From Arcobacter sp. F155 (lineage in GTDB: Bacteria; Campylobacterota; Campylobacteria; Campylobacterales; Arcobacteraceae): a stretch of DNA of 64,000 bases. The stretch is taken from assembly GCF_004116455.1 (NCBI RefSeq), contig NZ_PDJU01000003.1, forward strand, positions 151,842-215,841, read 5' to 3'. Below, piece after piece: positions 15,324-25,199 of the stretch; the stretch's first letter is position 1, and the number at the start of each line of letters is the position of its first letter. The notes under the pieces were generated by a model that was given only the letters and a program-made list of their open reading frames with translations, had not been told where the DNA came from and did no database searches. Made by a program: the position numbers and the translations under genes.

Positions 15324-17378
15324 GTGAAAAAAATATTATTATCTTTATTCTTTTGTATGAGCATACTTTTTTCTAAGCATGTAAGTTTAGACTCTTTTTT
15401 GAAAAATAATAATACAGTAATACTTATAATCAATCCAAAAAATGGAGAGATTATTGAGGCAAATGAGTTTGCTGCTAAGTTTTATGGGGTGAGCCTTTCA
15501 AAATTAGAGTCTTTAAATATAAAAGATATAAACGCTTTTTCTAAAGAGCAAGTACAAGAAGAGATGCAAAAAGCTAAAGAAGAGAATAGAAATTATTTTA
15601 TCTTCAAACATAAAGTTGCAAATGAAAAAATAGAGAAAGTAGAGGTTTACTCTTTTCCTATTGTTTACAAAAACCAAGAACTACTTTTTTCAATAATTAA
15701 TAAGTACAAAGATAAATATGCAGTTGAATACTTTAATGAAAATTTAGAAGAACAAGTAAAACTTCAAACTGCACAAATAAAAGAATCAAAACAAAATATT
15801 ACAAATATTTTTTTAGCCTGTTTAGTTTTACTAATCATTTGGGTGCTTATACTAATCTATTTTTTAAAGCAGAAAAAACTCTTAACTATAAAACTTCAGA
15901 ATATGAATAAAGAACTTCATGAAACAAATGAAAGATTTGAGTTAGCAATGGATACCACTAAAGATGGTTTATGGGATTGGGATATTAAAACAGATGAAGT
16001 GATTTTTTCTAAAACTTGGAAAGAGATGTTAGGCTTTAAAGAAGATGAACTTGAAAATTGTTTTGAATCATGGGCATCAAGAGTTCATAAAGATGATTTC
16101 CCTAAAGCAGAAAAAGATTTACACGAGCATCTAAATGGAGTAACTGAGTATTATGAAAATATTCATAGAATGAGACATAAAGATGGTCACTGGGTTTGGA
16201 TTTTAGACCGTGGTAAAACGGTGTTTGATGAAAATAATAAACCAATAAGAATGATAGGTTTTCATACAGATATTAGCTCACAAAAAGAAGCAGAGAAAAA
16301 AATAGAAGAACAAAAAGATGAGTTTGAAAAGATTTTCTCAAACTCTAATGATGCAATTGCAATTGTTGATTTAGATACAAACTTCTTAAACTTTAATGAT
16401 GCATATTTATTAATGACAGGTTATACAAAAGAAGAACTTCTTCAAAAGAGTTGTTTAGAGTTAACCTTTGAAGAAGATATTGAAGCTACAGAGCAAGCTT
16501 TAGCAGAAGTTTTTGCAAATGGACATATAGAAAATTTTGAGAAAAGATGTATTGTAAAAGGTGGGAAAACTTTATTATCAAGTATGAATATAGCACTTAT
16601 GTCTGATAAAAAAAGATTAATCTTAACTACAAGAGATATTACACAAGTAAAAAATTTACAATCCCAAGAAAAACTAGCCTCAATGGGTGAAATGATAGGT
16701 AATATCGCTCACCAATGGAGACAACCTTTAACTGTAATAACTACAAATGCAAGTGGAGTTAAACTTCAAAAAGAGTTAGATTTGCTTGATGATGAAACTT
16801 TTAATAAAGCAATGGATTCAATTATCAGTCAATCAAAATATCTATCAGAAACAATAGATGATTTTAGAGCTTATATTAAAGATGATAAACAAAGAGAAGA
16901 GACAACAATAATCTATATTTTAAATAAAACTCTTTCTTTAAATGAAGCGAGTTTAAAAAATAATCATATTGAAGTGCTAACAGATTTTAAATCAGATTTA
17001 AAAGTGTATGGTTATAAAAATGAATTAGTTCAATCTTTTTTAAATATCATAAACAATGCAACAGATGCTATCAAGGAGCGTTTAGTAAGCGATACTACTA
17101 GAATAATTTTAATCTCTACAAAAAAGAGTAAAGATGGTTTAAGTGTAGAAATCAAAGATAATGCAGGGGGAATTGACAAATCAATTCTTCCAAGAATTTT
17201 TGAACCATATTTTACTACAAAACATCAAAGTGTTGGTACAGGAATAGGTCTTTCTTTATCTCATGATATTTTAGTAAATCATCATAAAGCACAAATCGAT
17301 GTTATGAATGAAGAGTTTGAGCATGAAGGTCAAAAGTATAAGGGTGCTAAGTTTACTATTAAATTTAAAAAGCTTTAG
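15324..17378 (+). CDS. PAS-domain sensor histidine kinase
   Basis: The 684-residue membrane kinase has a signal or anchor segment (1-18), an extracytoplasmic PAS-like domain (about 25-130), a membrane helix (about 160-180), two cytoplasmic PAS/PAC domains (about 200-320 with GLWDWDIKTDEV and HRMRHKDGHWVW; about 330-440), a dimerisation domain with the phospho-His in IGNIAHQWRQPL, and an ATPase domain (INNATDAIKER N-box, IKDNAGGID G1, GTGIGLSLSHD G2). The start is GTG after AAAGGGA, unusual but well supported. No response regulator is adjacent; the CheY-like gene at 9.5 kb is separate. The stimulus is unknown. Confidence 0.92.
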   Translation: MKKILLSLFFCMSILFSKHVSLDSFLKNNNTVILIINPKNGEIIEANEFAAKFYGVSLSKLESLNIKDINAFSKEQVQEEMQKAKEENRNYFIFKHKVANEKIEKVEVYSFPIVYKNQELLFSIINKYKDKYAVEYFNENLEEQVKLQTAQIKESKQNITNIFLACLVLLIIWVLILIYFLKQKKLLTIKLQNMNKELHETNERFELAMDTTKDGLWDWDIKTDEVIFSKTWKEMLGFKEDELENCFESWASRVHKDDFPKAEKDLHEHLNGVTEYYENIHRMRHKDGHWVWILDRGKTVFDENNKPIRMIGFHTDISSQKEAEKKIEEQKDEFEKIFSNSNDAIAIVDLDTNFLNFNDAYLLMTGYTKEELLQKSCLELTFEEDIEATEQALAEVFANGHIENFEKRCIVKGGKTLLSSMNIALMSDKKRLILTTRDITQVKNLQSQEKLASMGEMIGNIAHQWRQPLTVITTNASGVKLQKELDLLDDETFNKAMDSIISQSKYLSETIDDFRAYIKDDKQREETTIIYILNKTLSLNEASLKNNHIEVLTDFKSDLKVYGYKNELVQSFLNIINNATDAIKERLVSDTTRIILISTKKSKDGLSVEIKDNAGGIDKSILPRIFEPYFTTKHQSVGTGIGLSLSHDILVNHHKAQIDVMNEEFEHEGQKYKGAKFTIKFKKL

Positions 17379-17397
17379 AAGAAGACTAAAGCTTTTT
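17367..17397. terminator. Bidirectional terminator spanning both stop codons
   Basis: A 12-bp perfect stem, AAAAAGCTTTAG (17367-17378) / CTAAAGCTTTTT (17386-17397), has a 7-nt loop. Its arms contain the stop codons of the histidine kinase and of the convergent sensor gene, so each gene terminates within the other's end. Confidence 0.82.
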
Positions 17398-18363
17398 AAT
17401 AAGACTATCTAGTTGAGTTTTTAAAGACTGTAATCTTTTTGTTGTTTTAATTAAATCTTCCGTTGATTCAATCATAATATCTTCACTTCTATCTAAACCT
17501 TTTATAACATCAGATTTATTTTCAAACTCATTAATTAAATCATCAAACTCTTCTGTTAAACTCTCTAGTTTTTGAGAAGCTTTTTTAGATTGTTCTAAGG
17601 CAGTTTGAGAGTAGTTCATTGCAGAAGATACTTTGTTAATAAAGTTATTCATATTATCAGCAACTTCTACAAACTCTTTTTCTGTATTGATATTTATTGG
17701 TGTTAATTCATTAATATCCCCAGAAGAGATTTTTTTAGATTTTTCTATAAACTCCCTTGCATTTTGTTCAATCTGTCTTAATTGAATTATTGAATAAATT
17801 GCAAGTAAAAGTAGTAGGGTAAATGCTAAGTACTGAAACTTTTTAATAAAGGCAGTTTTCTCTTCAATATATTTAGTATAAAGAGTAACCACTTGGTCTA
17901 CTTCTTGTAGTAGTTTATTGTTGTTATTATTCATAAATTTTATTGTTGAATTTAATTTTTGAATATCATTTTTAAGTAGGGCTTCTTTGAACTCTCTAAC
18001 GTTTTTTTCGAAGCTTGTCCATAGTATTACTACTTTTGTCATTTGAGCTTTAAGCTCTTCTGTTGGAGCTTGGGAAATACCTAAAAGTTTGTCACCACTT
18101 ATTAAAGTACCTAGACCATAATTGAACTGCTCTACGGCATTGTCTATTTCAGTAAAATTATCTTCTTTATTTTGATATAAAAAGTAGATATTTTTAGTGA
18201 TTCTTTGGGTTAACATTCTTTGTTTACCCGCAATATTAACTATTGTTGCATCTTTTACATTTTTTTGATTTAAAAATATAGTTACAACGATAACTGTAAA
18301 GATTGATAAAATTAATAGTGCACCAATAATTTTGATTTTTTGACTTACACTAACTTGTTTCAT
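17386..18363 (-). CDS. Membrane sensor with PilJ/NIT-like domain, no kinase or MCP output
   Basis: The 325-residue protein has two membrane helices (about 10-30 and 170-190) around a periplasmic helical domain that opens with IVNIAGKQRMLTQRITKN. This matches the PilJ-N type domain and resembles the nitrate-sensing P-box of NarX/NarQ. After helix 2 come a HAMP-like stretch and a long coiled coil, but no kinase and no chemoreceptor signalling tip. It starts directly after the Crp/Fnr stop codon, so the two are co-transcribed, and both diverge from the nap operon. A nitrate or nitrite sensing role through contact with another protein is inference from this context. Confidence 0.8.
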   Translation of the reverse strand: MKQVSVSQKIKIIGALLILSIFTVIVVTIFLNQKNVKDATIVNIAGKQRMLTQRITKNIYFLYQNKEDNFTEIDNAVEQFNYGLGTLISGDKLLGISQAPTEELKAQMTKVVILWTSFEKNVREFKEALLKNDIQKLNSTIKFMNNNNNKLLQEVDQVVTLYTKYIEEKTAFIKKFQYLAFTLLLLLAIYSIIQLRQIEQNAREFIEKSKKISSGDINELTPININTEKEFVEVADNMNNFINKVSSAMNYSQTALEQSKKASQKLESLTEEFDDLINEFENKSDVIKGLDRSEDIMIESTEDLIKTTKRLQSLKTQLDSLIKKL

Positions 18364-19026
18364 TTAAATTCCTAAGTAAATACTTCTTAACTCTTCTTCA
18401 TTGTTAATGATTATTTTCCCTTTTTCTATTGTTATTATCTCACTTCTACTTAGCTTTTTTAGTACTCTTGATAGAGTTTCTGGCTGTATGTGTAACAAAA
18501 GAGAAACCTCTGTTCTTTTTAATTGATTAAACATCTTTAAATCGTTAATCAACATAAATGCAACCTTTGAAGTGGCATCAAAAACCAACTCTCTATTTAC
18601 AATACATTGTAATTGTTGGTTTTTATATATAAGCTCTTCAATAAATTTTAAAATAAATTCATTCTCATATAAGAACATTCTTTTAAATTTTTCATAGTCT
18701 ATAGATAGAATTAAACTATCATCCACAAACTCAGCATTTGAAAAACATTGAATTTTATTTTCATTTAAATTAGATAACTCGGAAATCATACTATTTGGAT
18801 AGATATAGTATAAAAAGATTTCGTTATCATATTTGTCAATTTTATAAACTTTTATTTGTCCTTCTATTAGGAATAAAAGTTTATCCATATTTTCTGTCTC
18901 ATAATATAAAATAGAGTTCTTATCATATTTGGAGATAGAGGATATCTCTATCAAACTCTCTATTTCATTATCTTCTAAATGAGAGAACAGATTAATGTTC
19001 TTAAAGATTTCTTTCGAATTTATCAT
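18364..19026 (-). CDS. Crp/Fnr family transcriptional regulator next to nap
   Basis: The 220-residue regulator has a cyclic-nucleotide-binding-like fold (about 12-125) and a C-terminal winged helix-turn-helix (RTEVSLLLHIQPETLSRVLKKLSRS). The cysteine cluster of O2-sensing Fnr is absent. It lies head-to-head with napA, and a perfect TTGAT-N4-ATCAA box sits upstream of its own promoter with TATACT at the right distance for class II activation. It is therefore the obvious candidate regulator of the nap operon and of itself. It shares only general family similarity with the Crp/Fnr protein at 13.4 kb. Confidence 0.88.
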   Translation of the reverse strand: MINSKEIFKNINLFSHLEDNEIESLIEISSISKYDKNSILYYETENMDKLLFLIEGQIKVYKIDKYDNEIFLYYIYPNSMISELSNLNENKIQCFSNAEFVDDSLILSIDYEKFKRMFLYENEFILKFIEELIYKNQQLQCIVNRELVFDATSKVAFMLINDLKMFNQLKRTEVSLLLHIQPETLSRVLKKLSRSEIITIEKGKIIINNEEELRSIYLGI

Positions 19027-19086
19027 ATTTAATGCACCTGATTATTTTCAACCCTATTAGTATATAAAAATTTTTTCATAATATAA

Positions 19087-19100
19087 TTGATATTAATCAA
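19087..19100 (-). promoter_or_regulatory. Crp/Fnr box upstream of the Crp/Fnr-sensor operon
   Basis: TTGAT-ATTA-ATCAA is a perfect palindrome. On the minus strand its centre (19093.5) is 41.5 bp from the start point predicted by a TATACT -10 at 19064-19059. This suggests positive control of the regulator-sensor pair by a Crp/Fnr protein. The rest of 19101-19295 is AT-rich with no recognised element. Confidence 0.75.
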
Positions 19101-19295
19101 AAAAATAGCCCACAAGTCCCTAAAATAAGACCTAAGATTACAAATTTATTACAAAAATAATTTTCCAAACACCAGTAAATACAGCCTAAAGTTATATATA
19201 TTTTACAAAATAATTTAAAAATTAGCAAGTCGCTAATATTAAAAATAAATAAAAAATTTAACTTAGTAATTGTATTAAGAAAAATGTAAAATAAA

Positions 19296-19337
19296 TTGAC
19301 ACAAGTCAATGAACTAATCTTTTCTTAGTGCTAGAAT
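19296..19337 (+). promoter_or_regulatory. nap promoter with Crp/Fnr-like palindrome at -41.5
   Basis: The palindrome TTGAC-ACAA-GTCAA (19296-19309) lies upstream of a TAGAAT -10 (19332-19337). A start near 19344 puts the palindrome centre at -41.5, the class II activation position. The half-site TTGAC differs from the TTGAT boxes elsewhere in the window, so a different family member or specificity is possible. Confidence 0.7.
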
Positions 19338-19379
19338 TGAAATGTTTAGAAATTAAAACAAAATTCAAAGGAGGAGAGT

Positions 19380-22190
19380 ATGGCACTTTCAAGAAGAGAT
19401 TTCCTTAAGAGTTCCGCAGCAGCTTCAGCAGCAGCAGCTGTAGGTATGAATGTTCCTTCGCAGCTTCAAGCATCAGCAACAAATGCTGAAAAAGGTTGGC
19501 GATGGGATAAAGCAGCGTGTAGATTTTGTGGTACAGGTTGTGGAATTATGCTTGCAACTAAGAATGGAAAAATTGTAGCCGTAAAAGGTGATCCTGCAGC
19601 ACCAGTTAACAGAGGACTTAACTGTATTAAAGGTTACTTTAATGCAAAAATCATGTATGGTGCAGATAGATTAAAGCAACCATTACTTAGAATGAATGCA
19701 AAGGGTGAGTTTGACAAAAATGGAAAATTTGCTCCTGTATCATGGGAAAGAGCTTTTGATGAGATGGAAGTTCATATCAAAAAAGCTTTAAAACAGAGTG
19801 GTCCAGAGGGAGTTGGCGTGTTTGCTTCTGGTCAGTATACTATTATGGAAGGGTATGCAGCTCAAAAGATGATGAAAGGTGGATTTAGATCAAATGCTAT
19901 TGATCCAAATGCAAGACACTGTATGGCATCTGCGGTTGTTGGTTTTTATCAAACTTTTGGTATTGATGAGCCTTCTGGATGTTATGATGATATTGAGCTT
20001 ACTGATACAGTTGTATCTTGGGGTTCAAATATGGCAGAGATGCACCCAATTTTATGGTCAAGGGTAACTGATAGAAAACTTTCAAATCCAGATAAAGTTC
20101 AAGTTGTTAACTTATCTACTTATAGACATAGAACTTCTGACTTAGCTGATATAGAAATCATTTTCACTCCTAATACAGACTTAGCAATTTGGAATTATAT
20201 AGCAAGAGAGATTGTATATAATAATCCAGAAGCTATTGACTGGGATTTTGTTAAAAAGCATATTGTATTTGCAGCTAGCCCAGTAAATATGGGTTATGGT
20301 ATGAGAAGATCAGATGAAAAGTCTATCAAAGAGGGTAAATATTCAGATAAAGAGATGGAAACTATCTCAAAAGAGATGGAAAAAGTTGTATCTGAAACAG
20401 AAGCTCCTGCACTTCAACCTTATGGCTATAAAGCTGGAGACAAAATGGTTAATAAACCAGCTGGTTTAAAACACTGGGAAATCTCTTTTGAAGAGTATAA
20501 AAAATTCTTAGAGCCATATGATGTAGATTATGTAGCAAAAATCTCAAAAGGTAATCCTGATGAGCCAATTGAGCAGTTCAAAGAAAAACTTCAAAAATTA
20601 GCAAACTTATATATTGAAAAAAATAGAAAAGTAGTATCATTCTGGACTATGGGTATGAACCAACATACAAGAGGTACTTGGGTAAATACTTTAGCATATA
20701 ATGTTCACTTCTTATTAAATAAACAAGCTAAACCAGGTTCTGGTGCATTCTCACTTACAGGTCAACCATCTGCTTGTGGTACTGCAAGAGAAGTTGGAAC
20801 ATTTACTCACAGATTACCAGCTGATATGATGGTAAAAAATGGTAAACATAGAAAAATTGTTGAAAACAAATGGAAAATTCCTGCTAATACATTAAACCCT
20901 GTTGGAAACCAACACATTATGAAAATCCATAGAGATATTGAAGATGGCGTTGTTAAATTTGCATGGGTAAATGTATGTAATCCTTATCAAGATACAGCAA
21001 GTGCATCTCACTGGATTAAAGCAGCAAGACAAATGGATAACTTCATTGTAACTTCTGATGGATACCCTGGTATCTCTGCAAAAGTTTCTGACCTTATTTT
21101 ACCGTCTGCTATGATTTATGAAAAATGGGGAGCATATGGAAATGCTGAAAGAAGAACTCAGCACTGGAGACAGCAAGTATTACCTGTAGGTGATGCAATG
21201 TCTGATACATGGCAATGGGTAGAGCTTTCAAAAAGATTTACTGTAAAAGATGTTTGGGGTGAATATACTCTAAGAAATGGTAAAAAACTTCCAGATGTAA
21301 TTGCAGAAGCTAAAAAAATGGGATATAACGAAGATACTACAATGTACGAAATCCTATTTGCAAATAAAGAAGCAAAATCATATAAAGTTGATTTAGAAGA
21401 CCCTATCCAAAAAGGTTTTGATAACTCAGAAGCATTAGGTGATAGCAGAAATGTTAAAGGTAGTGATGGAAAAGTTTGGGAAGGTTATGGATTCTTTATT
21501 CAAAAATATCTATTTGAAGAGTATGCATGGTTTGGTAGAGGACATGCGCACGATTTAGCAGACTTTGATACTTATCACAGAGTAAGAGGTCTTAAATGGC
21601 CAGTTGTTGATGGTAAAGAGACTCAATGGAGATTTAATGCTAAATATGACCCATATGCTAAAAAATATGGTAAAGAAACAGGACACACTGAGTTTGCATT
21701 CTATGGTAAATTAGCAAAAGCATTACCTCAAGGTGATTTAAATGGTATTAAAGACAAAACTAAAAAAGCTTTAAAAAATAAAGCAAAAATCTTCGCTAGA
21801 CCATATATGGATCCACCAGAAGTTCCAGATGAAACTTACCCATTATGGATGAGTACAGGTAGAGTGTTAGAACACTGGCATAGTGGAACAATGACTATGA
21901 GAGTTCCTGAACTATATAGAGCAGTTCCAGAAGCACTTTGTTATATTCACCCAGAAGATGCTAAGAAGTTTGGTGTTAAACAAGGTGAGTTAGCATGGGT
22001 TGAGTCTAGAAGAGGAAAAGTTAAAGCTAGAGTTGAAACAAGAGGAAGAAACAGACCTTCAAGAGGACTTGTTTATGTTCCATGGTTTGATGAAAAAGTA
22101 TTTATTAATAAAGTTTGTGCAGACTACACTTGTCCGCAGTCAAAACAAACAGACTTTAAAAAATGTGCAGTAAACGTATATAAAGTATAA
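19380..22190 (+). CDS. napA: Periplasmic nitrate reductase catalytic subunit NapA
   Basis: The 936-residue molybdopterin enzyme reduces nitrate to nitrite in the periplasm. It starts with a Tat signal ([17 protein letters not shown]), then a [4Fe-4S] motif C-x2-C-x3-C ([13 protein letters not shown]) completed by the Cys in GLNCIKGYF. The bis-MGD domains include RHCMASAV, where the Mo-ligand Cys is expected. The length is that of the Campylobacterota NapA group, longer than E. coli NapA because of inserts. The start follows AAAGGAGGAG. It heads the operon napA-G-H-B-F-x-L-D and lies behind a Crp/Fnr-controlled promoter. Confidence 0.97.
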   Translation: MALSRRDFLKSSAAASAAAAVGMNVPSQLQASATNAEKGWRWDKAACRFCGTGCGIMLATKNGKIVAVKGDPAAPVNRGLNCIKGYFNAKIMYGADRLKQPLLRMNAKGEFDKNGKFAPVSWERAFDEMEVHIKKALKQSGPEGVGVFASGQYTIMEGYAAQKMMKGGFRSNAIDPNARHCMASAVVGFYQTFGIDEPSGCYDDIELTDTVVSWGSNMAEMHPILWSRVTDRKLSNPDKVQVVNLSTYRHRTSDLADIEIIFTPNTDLAIWNYIAREIVYNNPEAIDWDFVKKHIVFAASPVNMGYGMRRSDEKSIKEGKYSDKEMETISKEMEKVVSETEAPALQPYGYKAGDKMVNKPAGLKHWEISFEEYKKFLEPYDVDYVAKISKGNPDEPIEQFKEKLQKLANLYIEKNRKVVSFWTMGMNQHTRGTWVNTLAYNVHFLLNKQAKPGSGAFSLTGQPSACGTAREVGTFTHRLPADMMVKNGKHRKIVENKWKIPANTLNPVGNQHIMKIHRDIEDGVVKFAWVNVCNPYQDTASASHWIKAARQMDNFIVTSDGYPGISAKVSDLILPSAMIYEKWGAYGNAERRTQHWRQQVLPVGDAMSDTWQWVELSKRFTVKDVWGEYTLRNGKKLPDVIAEAKKMGYNEDTTMYEILFANKEAKSYKVDLEDPIQKGFDNSEALGDSRNVKGSDGKVWEGYGFFIQKYLFEEYAWFGRGHAHDLADFDTYHRVRGLKWPVVDGKETQWRFNAKYDPYAKKYGKETGHTEFAFYGKLAKALPQGDLNGIKDKTKKALKNKAKIFARPYMDPPEVPDETYPLWMSTGRVLEHWHSGTMTMRVPELYRAVPEALCYIHPEDAKKFGVKQGELAWVESRRGKVKARVETRGRNRPSRGLVYVPWFDEKVFINKVCADYTCPQSKQTDFKKCAVNVYKV

Positions 22191-22217
22191 AAACAAAAGA
22201 AACAAAAAGAGTAAAAA

Positions 22218-23012
22218 ATGAAAAAAGAAGTTGTAAGTGATAGACGAAGATTCTTTCTAAATATAGCAAGAGCCTTTGGATTAGCAACTTTAGGTGCCCT
22301 AACTTGGAGTGCTTATGTTGATGAGGTGACAGCATCTCAATTAACACTAAGACCTCCTGCTGCTTTAGATGAAGAGGACTTTTTAAAAACATGTATTAAG
22401 TGTGGTATGTGTGTTGAAGCCTGTCCTTATGATACATTAAAGTTAGCAAAGCCAGGTGATAATAAGCCTTTAGGTACACCATATTTTACTCCAAGAGATA
22501 TACCATGTTATATGTGTCCAGATATACCATGTGTTCCAGTTTGTCCAACTGATGCCTTAGATATAACTAAGGTTAGTAAGAATAATAAACTAGATATAAA
22601 TATGGCAGATATGGGAGTTGCAGTTGTTGACTCTAAAAACTGCATTGCCTTTTGGGGAATTCAGTGTGATGCCTGTTATCGAGCTTGTCCTATTTTAGGT
22701 GAAGCAATTACTATTGAGTACACTAAAAATGAAAGAACAGGAAAACATGCTTTTATGAAACCTGTTGTGAATAGTGATTATTGTACTGGATGTGGTCTTT
22801 GTGAAAAAGCTTGTGTTACAGAAAAAGCAGCCATATTTGTTCTTCCTAGAGAAGTTGCTTTAGGAAAAGTAGGGGATTATTATATTAAAGGTTGGGATAA
22901 AGCAGATGAGAAAAGATTAGAAAACGTTACTAGTGAAATTACTAAAACAGACATTAGTGAGCGTAAAGCAGTTGATTCTTTAAATGATATGGAAGGATTA
23001 CTAGATGATTAA
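22218..23012 (+). CDS. napG: Ferredoxin-type protein NapG
   Basis: The 264-residue periplasmic iron-sulfur protein has a Tat-type leader (SDRRRFFLNIARAFGLATL) and four [4Fe-4S] cysteine clusters: CIKCGMCVEACPYD, CYMCPDIPCVPVCP, CDACYRACP and CTGCGLCEKAC. NapG with NapH passes electrons from menaquinol to the NapAB complex in organisms without NapC; no napC-like gene is seen here. It begins 27 bp after napA and overlaps napH by 8 bp. Confidence 0.95.
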   Translation: MKKEVVSDRRRFFLNIARAFGLATLGALTWSAYVDEVTASQLTLRPPAALDEEDFLKTCIKCGMCVEACPYDTLKLAKPGDNKPLGTPYFTPRDIPCYMCPDIPCVPVCPTDALDITKVSKNNKLDINMADMGVAVVDSKNCIAFWGIQCDACYRACPILGEAITIEYTKNERTGKHAFMKPVVNSDYCTGCGLCEKACVTEKAAIFVLPREVALGKVGDYYIKGWDKADEKRLENVTSEITKTDISERKAVDSLNDMEGLLDD

Positions 23013-23820
23013 GAATAAATATTTAATCCAAAGAAGAGTAGTTCAAGTATCGATTCTATTCCTTTATGTAGCAGCAAACATTTGGGGATGGAGTGTTTTA
23101 ACTGGTAATCTAAGTACTTCTGTATTATTTGATAAGGTTCCATTAAGTGACCCTTATGCTGTATTACAGATGTTTTTCTCAGGAGCAGTGGTTGCCTCTG
23201 ATATATTTATAGGAGCATTGATTATTTTTATTTTCTATGCTTTAGTTGGTGGAAGAGTATTTTGCTCATGGGTTTGTCCAATGAATATTGTAACTGATTT
23301 ATCTAACTTCTTAAGAAGAAGATTAGGTTTTAATCAAATTCAAAAAAGACAGCCAGCAAGTAGAACGATTAGATATTGGGTATTAGGTCTTAGTTTAGTG
23401 ATATCGTTTATCTTAGCAGTTCCTGCTTTTGAGTTTATCTCTCCAATCTCTATGTTACACAGGGGAATAATATTTGGTATGGGCCTAGGATGGGCAGCGG
23501 TACTTATTATTTTTCTTTTTGACCTTTTTGTTTTAAAAAATGGATGGTGCGGACATGTTTGTCCATTAGGAGCCTTCTACTCAATAGTGGGTAAATATAG
23601 TCTAGTTCGTGTTGAACATAACGAAAGTAAATGTACTTTATGTATGAAATGTAAAGAGGTTTGTCCAGAAAGCCAAGTACTTTTTATGGTTGGAAAATCA
23701 AGTGAACAAGTTCTTTCAGGCGAGTGTACAAATTGTGCTAGATGTGTAGAAGTTTGTGATGATGATGCACTAAACTTCTCAATAAGAAATTTAATAGAGC
23801 AAAAAAACAAGGAGAAATAA
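23005..23820 (+). CDS. napH: Quinol dehydrogenase ferredoxin subunit NapH
   Basis: The 271-residue membrane protein has four predicted helices, the two CX3CP motifs of the NapH family (CSWVCP about 90, CGHVCP about 180) and two C-terminal [4Fe-4S] motifs (CTLCMKCKEVCP, CTNCARCVEVCD) facing the cytoplasm. It forms the membrane quinol-oxidising partner of NapG. It overlaps napG by 8 bp, and napB starts one base after its stop codon, so all are co-translated. Confidence 0.95.
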   Translation: MIKNKYLIQRRVVQVSILFLYVAANIWGWSVLTGNLSTSVLFDKVPLSDPYAVLQMFFSGAVVASDIFIGALIIFIFYALVGGRVFCSWVCPMNIVTDLSNFLRRRLGFNQIQKRQPASRTIRYWVLGLSLVISFILAVPAFEFISPISMLHRGIIFGMGLGWAAVLIIFLFDLFVLKNGWCGHVCPLGAFYSIVGKYSLVRVEHNESKCTLCMKCKEVCPESQVLFMVGKSSEQVLSGECTNCARCVEVCDDDALNFSIRNLIEQKNKEK

Positions 23821-23821
23821 A

Positions 23822-24451
23822 ATGAAACTAATCACAAAAATTAGTATTGGTCTTGCAACTTCTTCCTTTTTAATCTTTGTAGGATGTAGTACAGCTCAAC
23901 CTACAATTAGTGAAGAGTCTTTAGGGCTTAGAAAAGTTGACCTTTATAGTGAAGACAAAGTAACGCCAGATGAAACAAAATATAGTAAAGCAGCTCCAAG
24001 TACGTCAAAAACTATTGATAGAGCATTCCAAGATGCTCCGCCAATGATTCCACATGATGTAGATGGAATGCTTCCAATTACAGTTAATAATAATCAATGT
24101 ATCTCTTGTCATACACCAGGTGTGGCAGAGTCTTTTGGAGCTTTACCGTATCCAAAATCACACATGATTAATTTTAGACCTGATACGTCATTAACAAAAA
24201 ATGGTGATATCGTTAAAAATGGTAAACTTGTTGAAAATACTTCAACAGAAAAAATGGACTATGTGACTATTAATGAGATGCATCAGTTATCAAATTCAAG
24301 ATTCAACTGTTCTCAATGTCATGCTCCTCAAAGTGAGGGAGAATTAGTAGGTAATACATTTACTCCTGATTATACAAGTAAAGACGGAGCAAAAAAATCT
24401 TCATGGACTGGAACTAGTCTAACTGAAGGTTTAGATACTTTAGTAGAGTAA
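23822..24451 (+). CDS. napB: Diheme cytochrome NapB, apparently a lipoprotein
   Basis: The 209-residue NapB has two c-type heme motifs (CISCH about 97, CSQCH about 160) with their distal His residues (KSHMINFRP, NEMHQLSN). It is the electron donor subunit to NapA. Its leader (MKLITKISIGLATSSFLIFV then GC) ends in a lipobox-like FVGC rather than a normal signal-peptidase site, so the protein is probably lipid-anchored to the inner membrane. It is slightly longer than usual because of an extended region before the first heme. The start follows AAGGAGAAATAAA directly after napH. Confidence 0.93.
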   Translation: MKLITKISIGLATSSFLIFVGCSTAQPTISEESLGLRKVDLYSEDKVTPDETKYSKAAPSTSKTIDRAFQDAPPMIPHDVDGMLPITVNNNQCISCHTPGVAESFGALPYPKSHMINFRPDTSLTKNGDIVKNGKLVENTSTEKMDYVTINEMHQLSNSRFNCSQCHAPQSEGELVGNTFTPDYTSKDGAKKSSWTGTSLTEGLDTLVE

Positions 24452-24452
24452 T

Positions 24453-24938
24453 ATGAGAAGAAGAGAGTTATTTAGCTCTCTTGCTTCTTCTTTTAATAAA
24501 AAAGAAGAACAAGAGCAAGTTATAAGATTACCATACAATGAAGACAAGAGTCTTTTTCTCAAAGAGTGCCCAAGTTGTGATGCACCTTGTGTTACTTTGT
24601 GCGAAGAAGATATAATTGTAATGGGTGAAGATAAAACACCTCATATTGATTTTTCTAAAGGTGGTTGTACTTACTGTGGCGAATGTGCAAAAGCCTGTGA
24701 GTATGGAGTTTTATTAGAAGACTCAAAAGAGAAGATACCTGTAAAAGTAGAGATTGATATGATTAAGTGTTTAAGTTGGCACAATACAATGTGTTTTTCA
24801 TGTAAAGACCCTTGCTTAGATGATGCAATAGAGTTTCTAGGAATGTTTAGACCTTCTATTGTAGAAGATAAGTGTACAAGCTGTGGTTTTTGTTTGAATG
24901 TATGCCCTAGTGATGCAATAATATTAAAAGGAGTGTAA
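24453..24938 (+). CDS. napF: Ferredoxin-type protein NapF
   Basis: This 161-residue cytoplasmic iron-sulfur protein has several cysteine clusters: CPSCDAPCVTLC (about 30), CTYCGECAKAC (about 70), CFSCKDPC (about 110) and CTSCGFCLNVCP (about 135). A short RRRELFSSLASSF leader lacks a hydrophobic core, agreeing with a cytoplasmic location. NapF interacts with NapA during maturation and iron-sulfur loading. It is positioned between napB and the 86-residue gene, as in the napAGHBFLD order of Campylobacterota. Confidence 0.9.
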   Translation: MRRRELFSSLASSFNKKEEQEQVIRLPYNEDKSLFLKECPSCDAPCVTLCEEDIIVMGEDKTPHIDFSKGGCTYCGECAKACEYGVLLEDSKEKIPVKVEIDMIKCLSWHNTMCFSCKDPCLDDAIEFLGMFRPSIVEDKCTSCGFCLNVCPSDAIILKGV

Positions 24939-25199
24939 ATGCCAGCAATATTTACAGCAAATGTAGAAGAGTCAGATAATGATACTTGGGTTATTAGATT
25001 AACTGATACAGAAGATACAAGACAAGTTATCTGTCAAGATATGGAAGACTTCTCAAAACAGTTAGCTCTTATGAGTGAAGATTATGGTTCAGATATAGAA
25101 GTTCAATGGTCAAAAGATGATGATGTGACAGATGAACACTTTTATGAACTACATCAACAAATGGCAAAAATAAAAGAGGACTTGGATTTAGATGAGTAA
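24939..25199 (+). CDS. Small acidic protein inserted between napF and napL
   Basis: The 86-residue product is strongly acidic, with no cysteines, signal peptide or membrane helix, so it is a soluble cytoplasmic protein. It begins immediately after the napF stop codon and overlaps napL by 8 bp, so it is translated as part of the operon. It is not in the classical napAGHBFLD list and I do not recognise a family. A role as a small assembly or chaperone factor is conceivable from the position but has no direct support. Confidence 0.75.
   Translation: MPAIFTANVEESDNDTWVIRLTDTEDTRQVICQDMEDFSKQLALMSEDYGSDIEVQWSKDDDVTDEHFYELHQQMAKIKEDLDLDE

Noticed and set aside
19097..19309. 70-codon minus-strand frame between the Crp/Fnr gene and napA
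   Set aside because: It covers the divergent promoter region with both Crp/Fnr palindromes, has very AT-biased composition and lacks a convincing ribosome-binding site.
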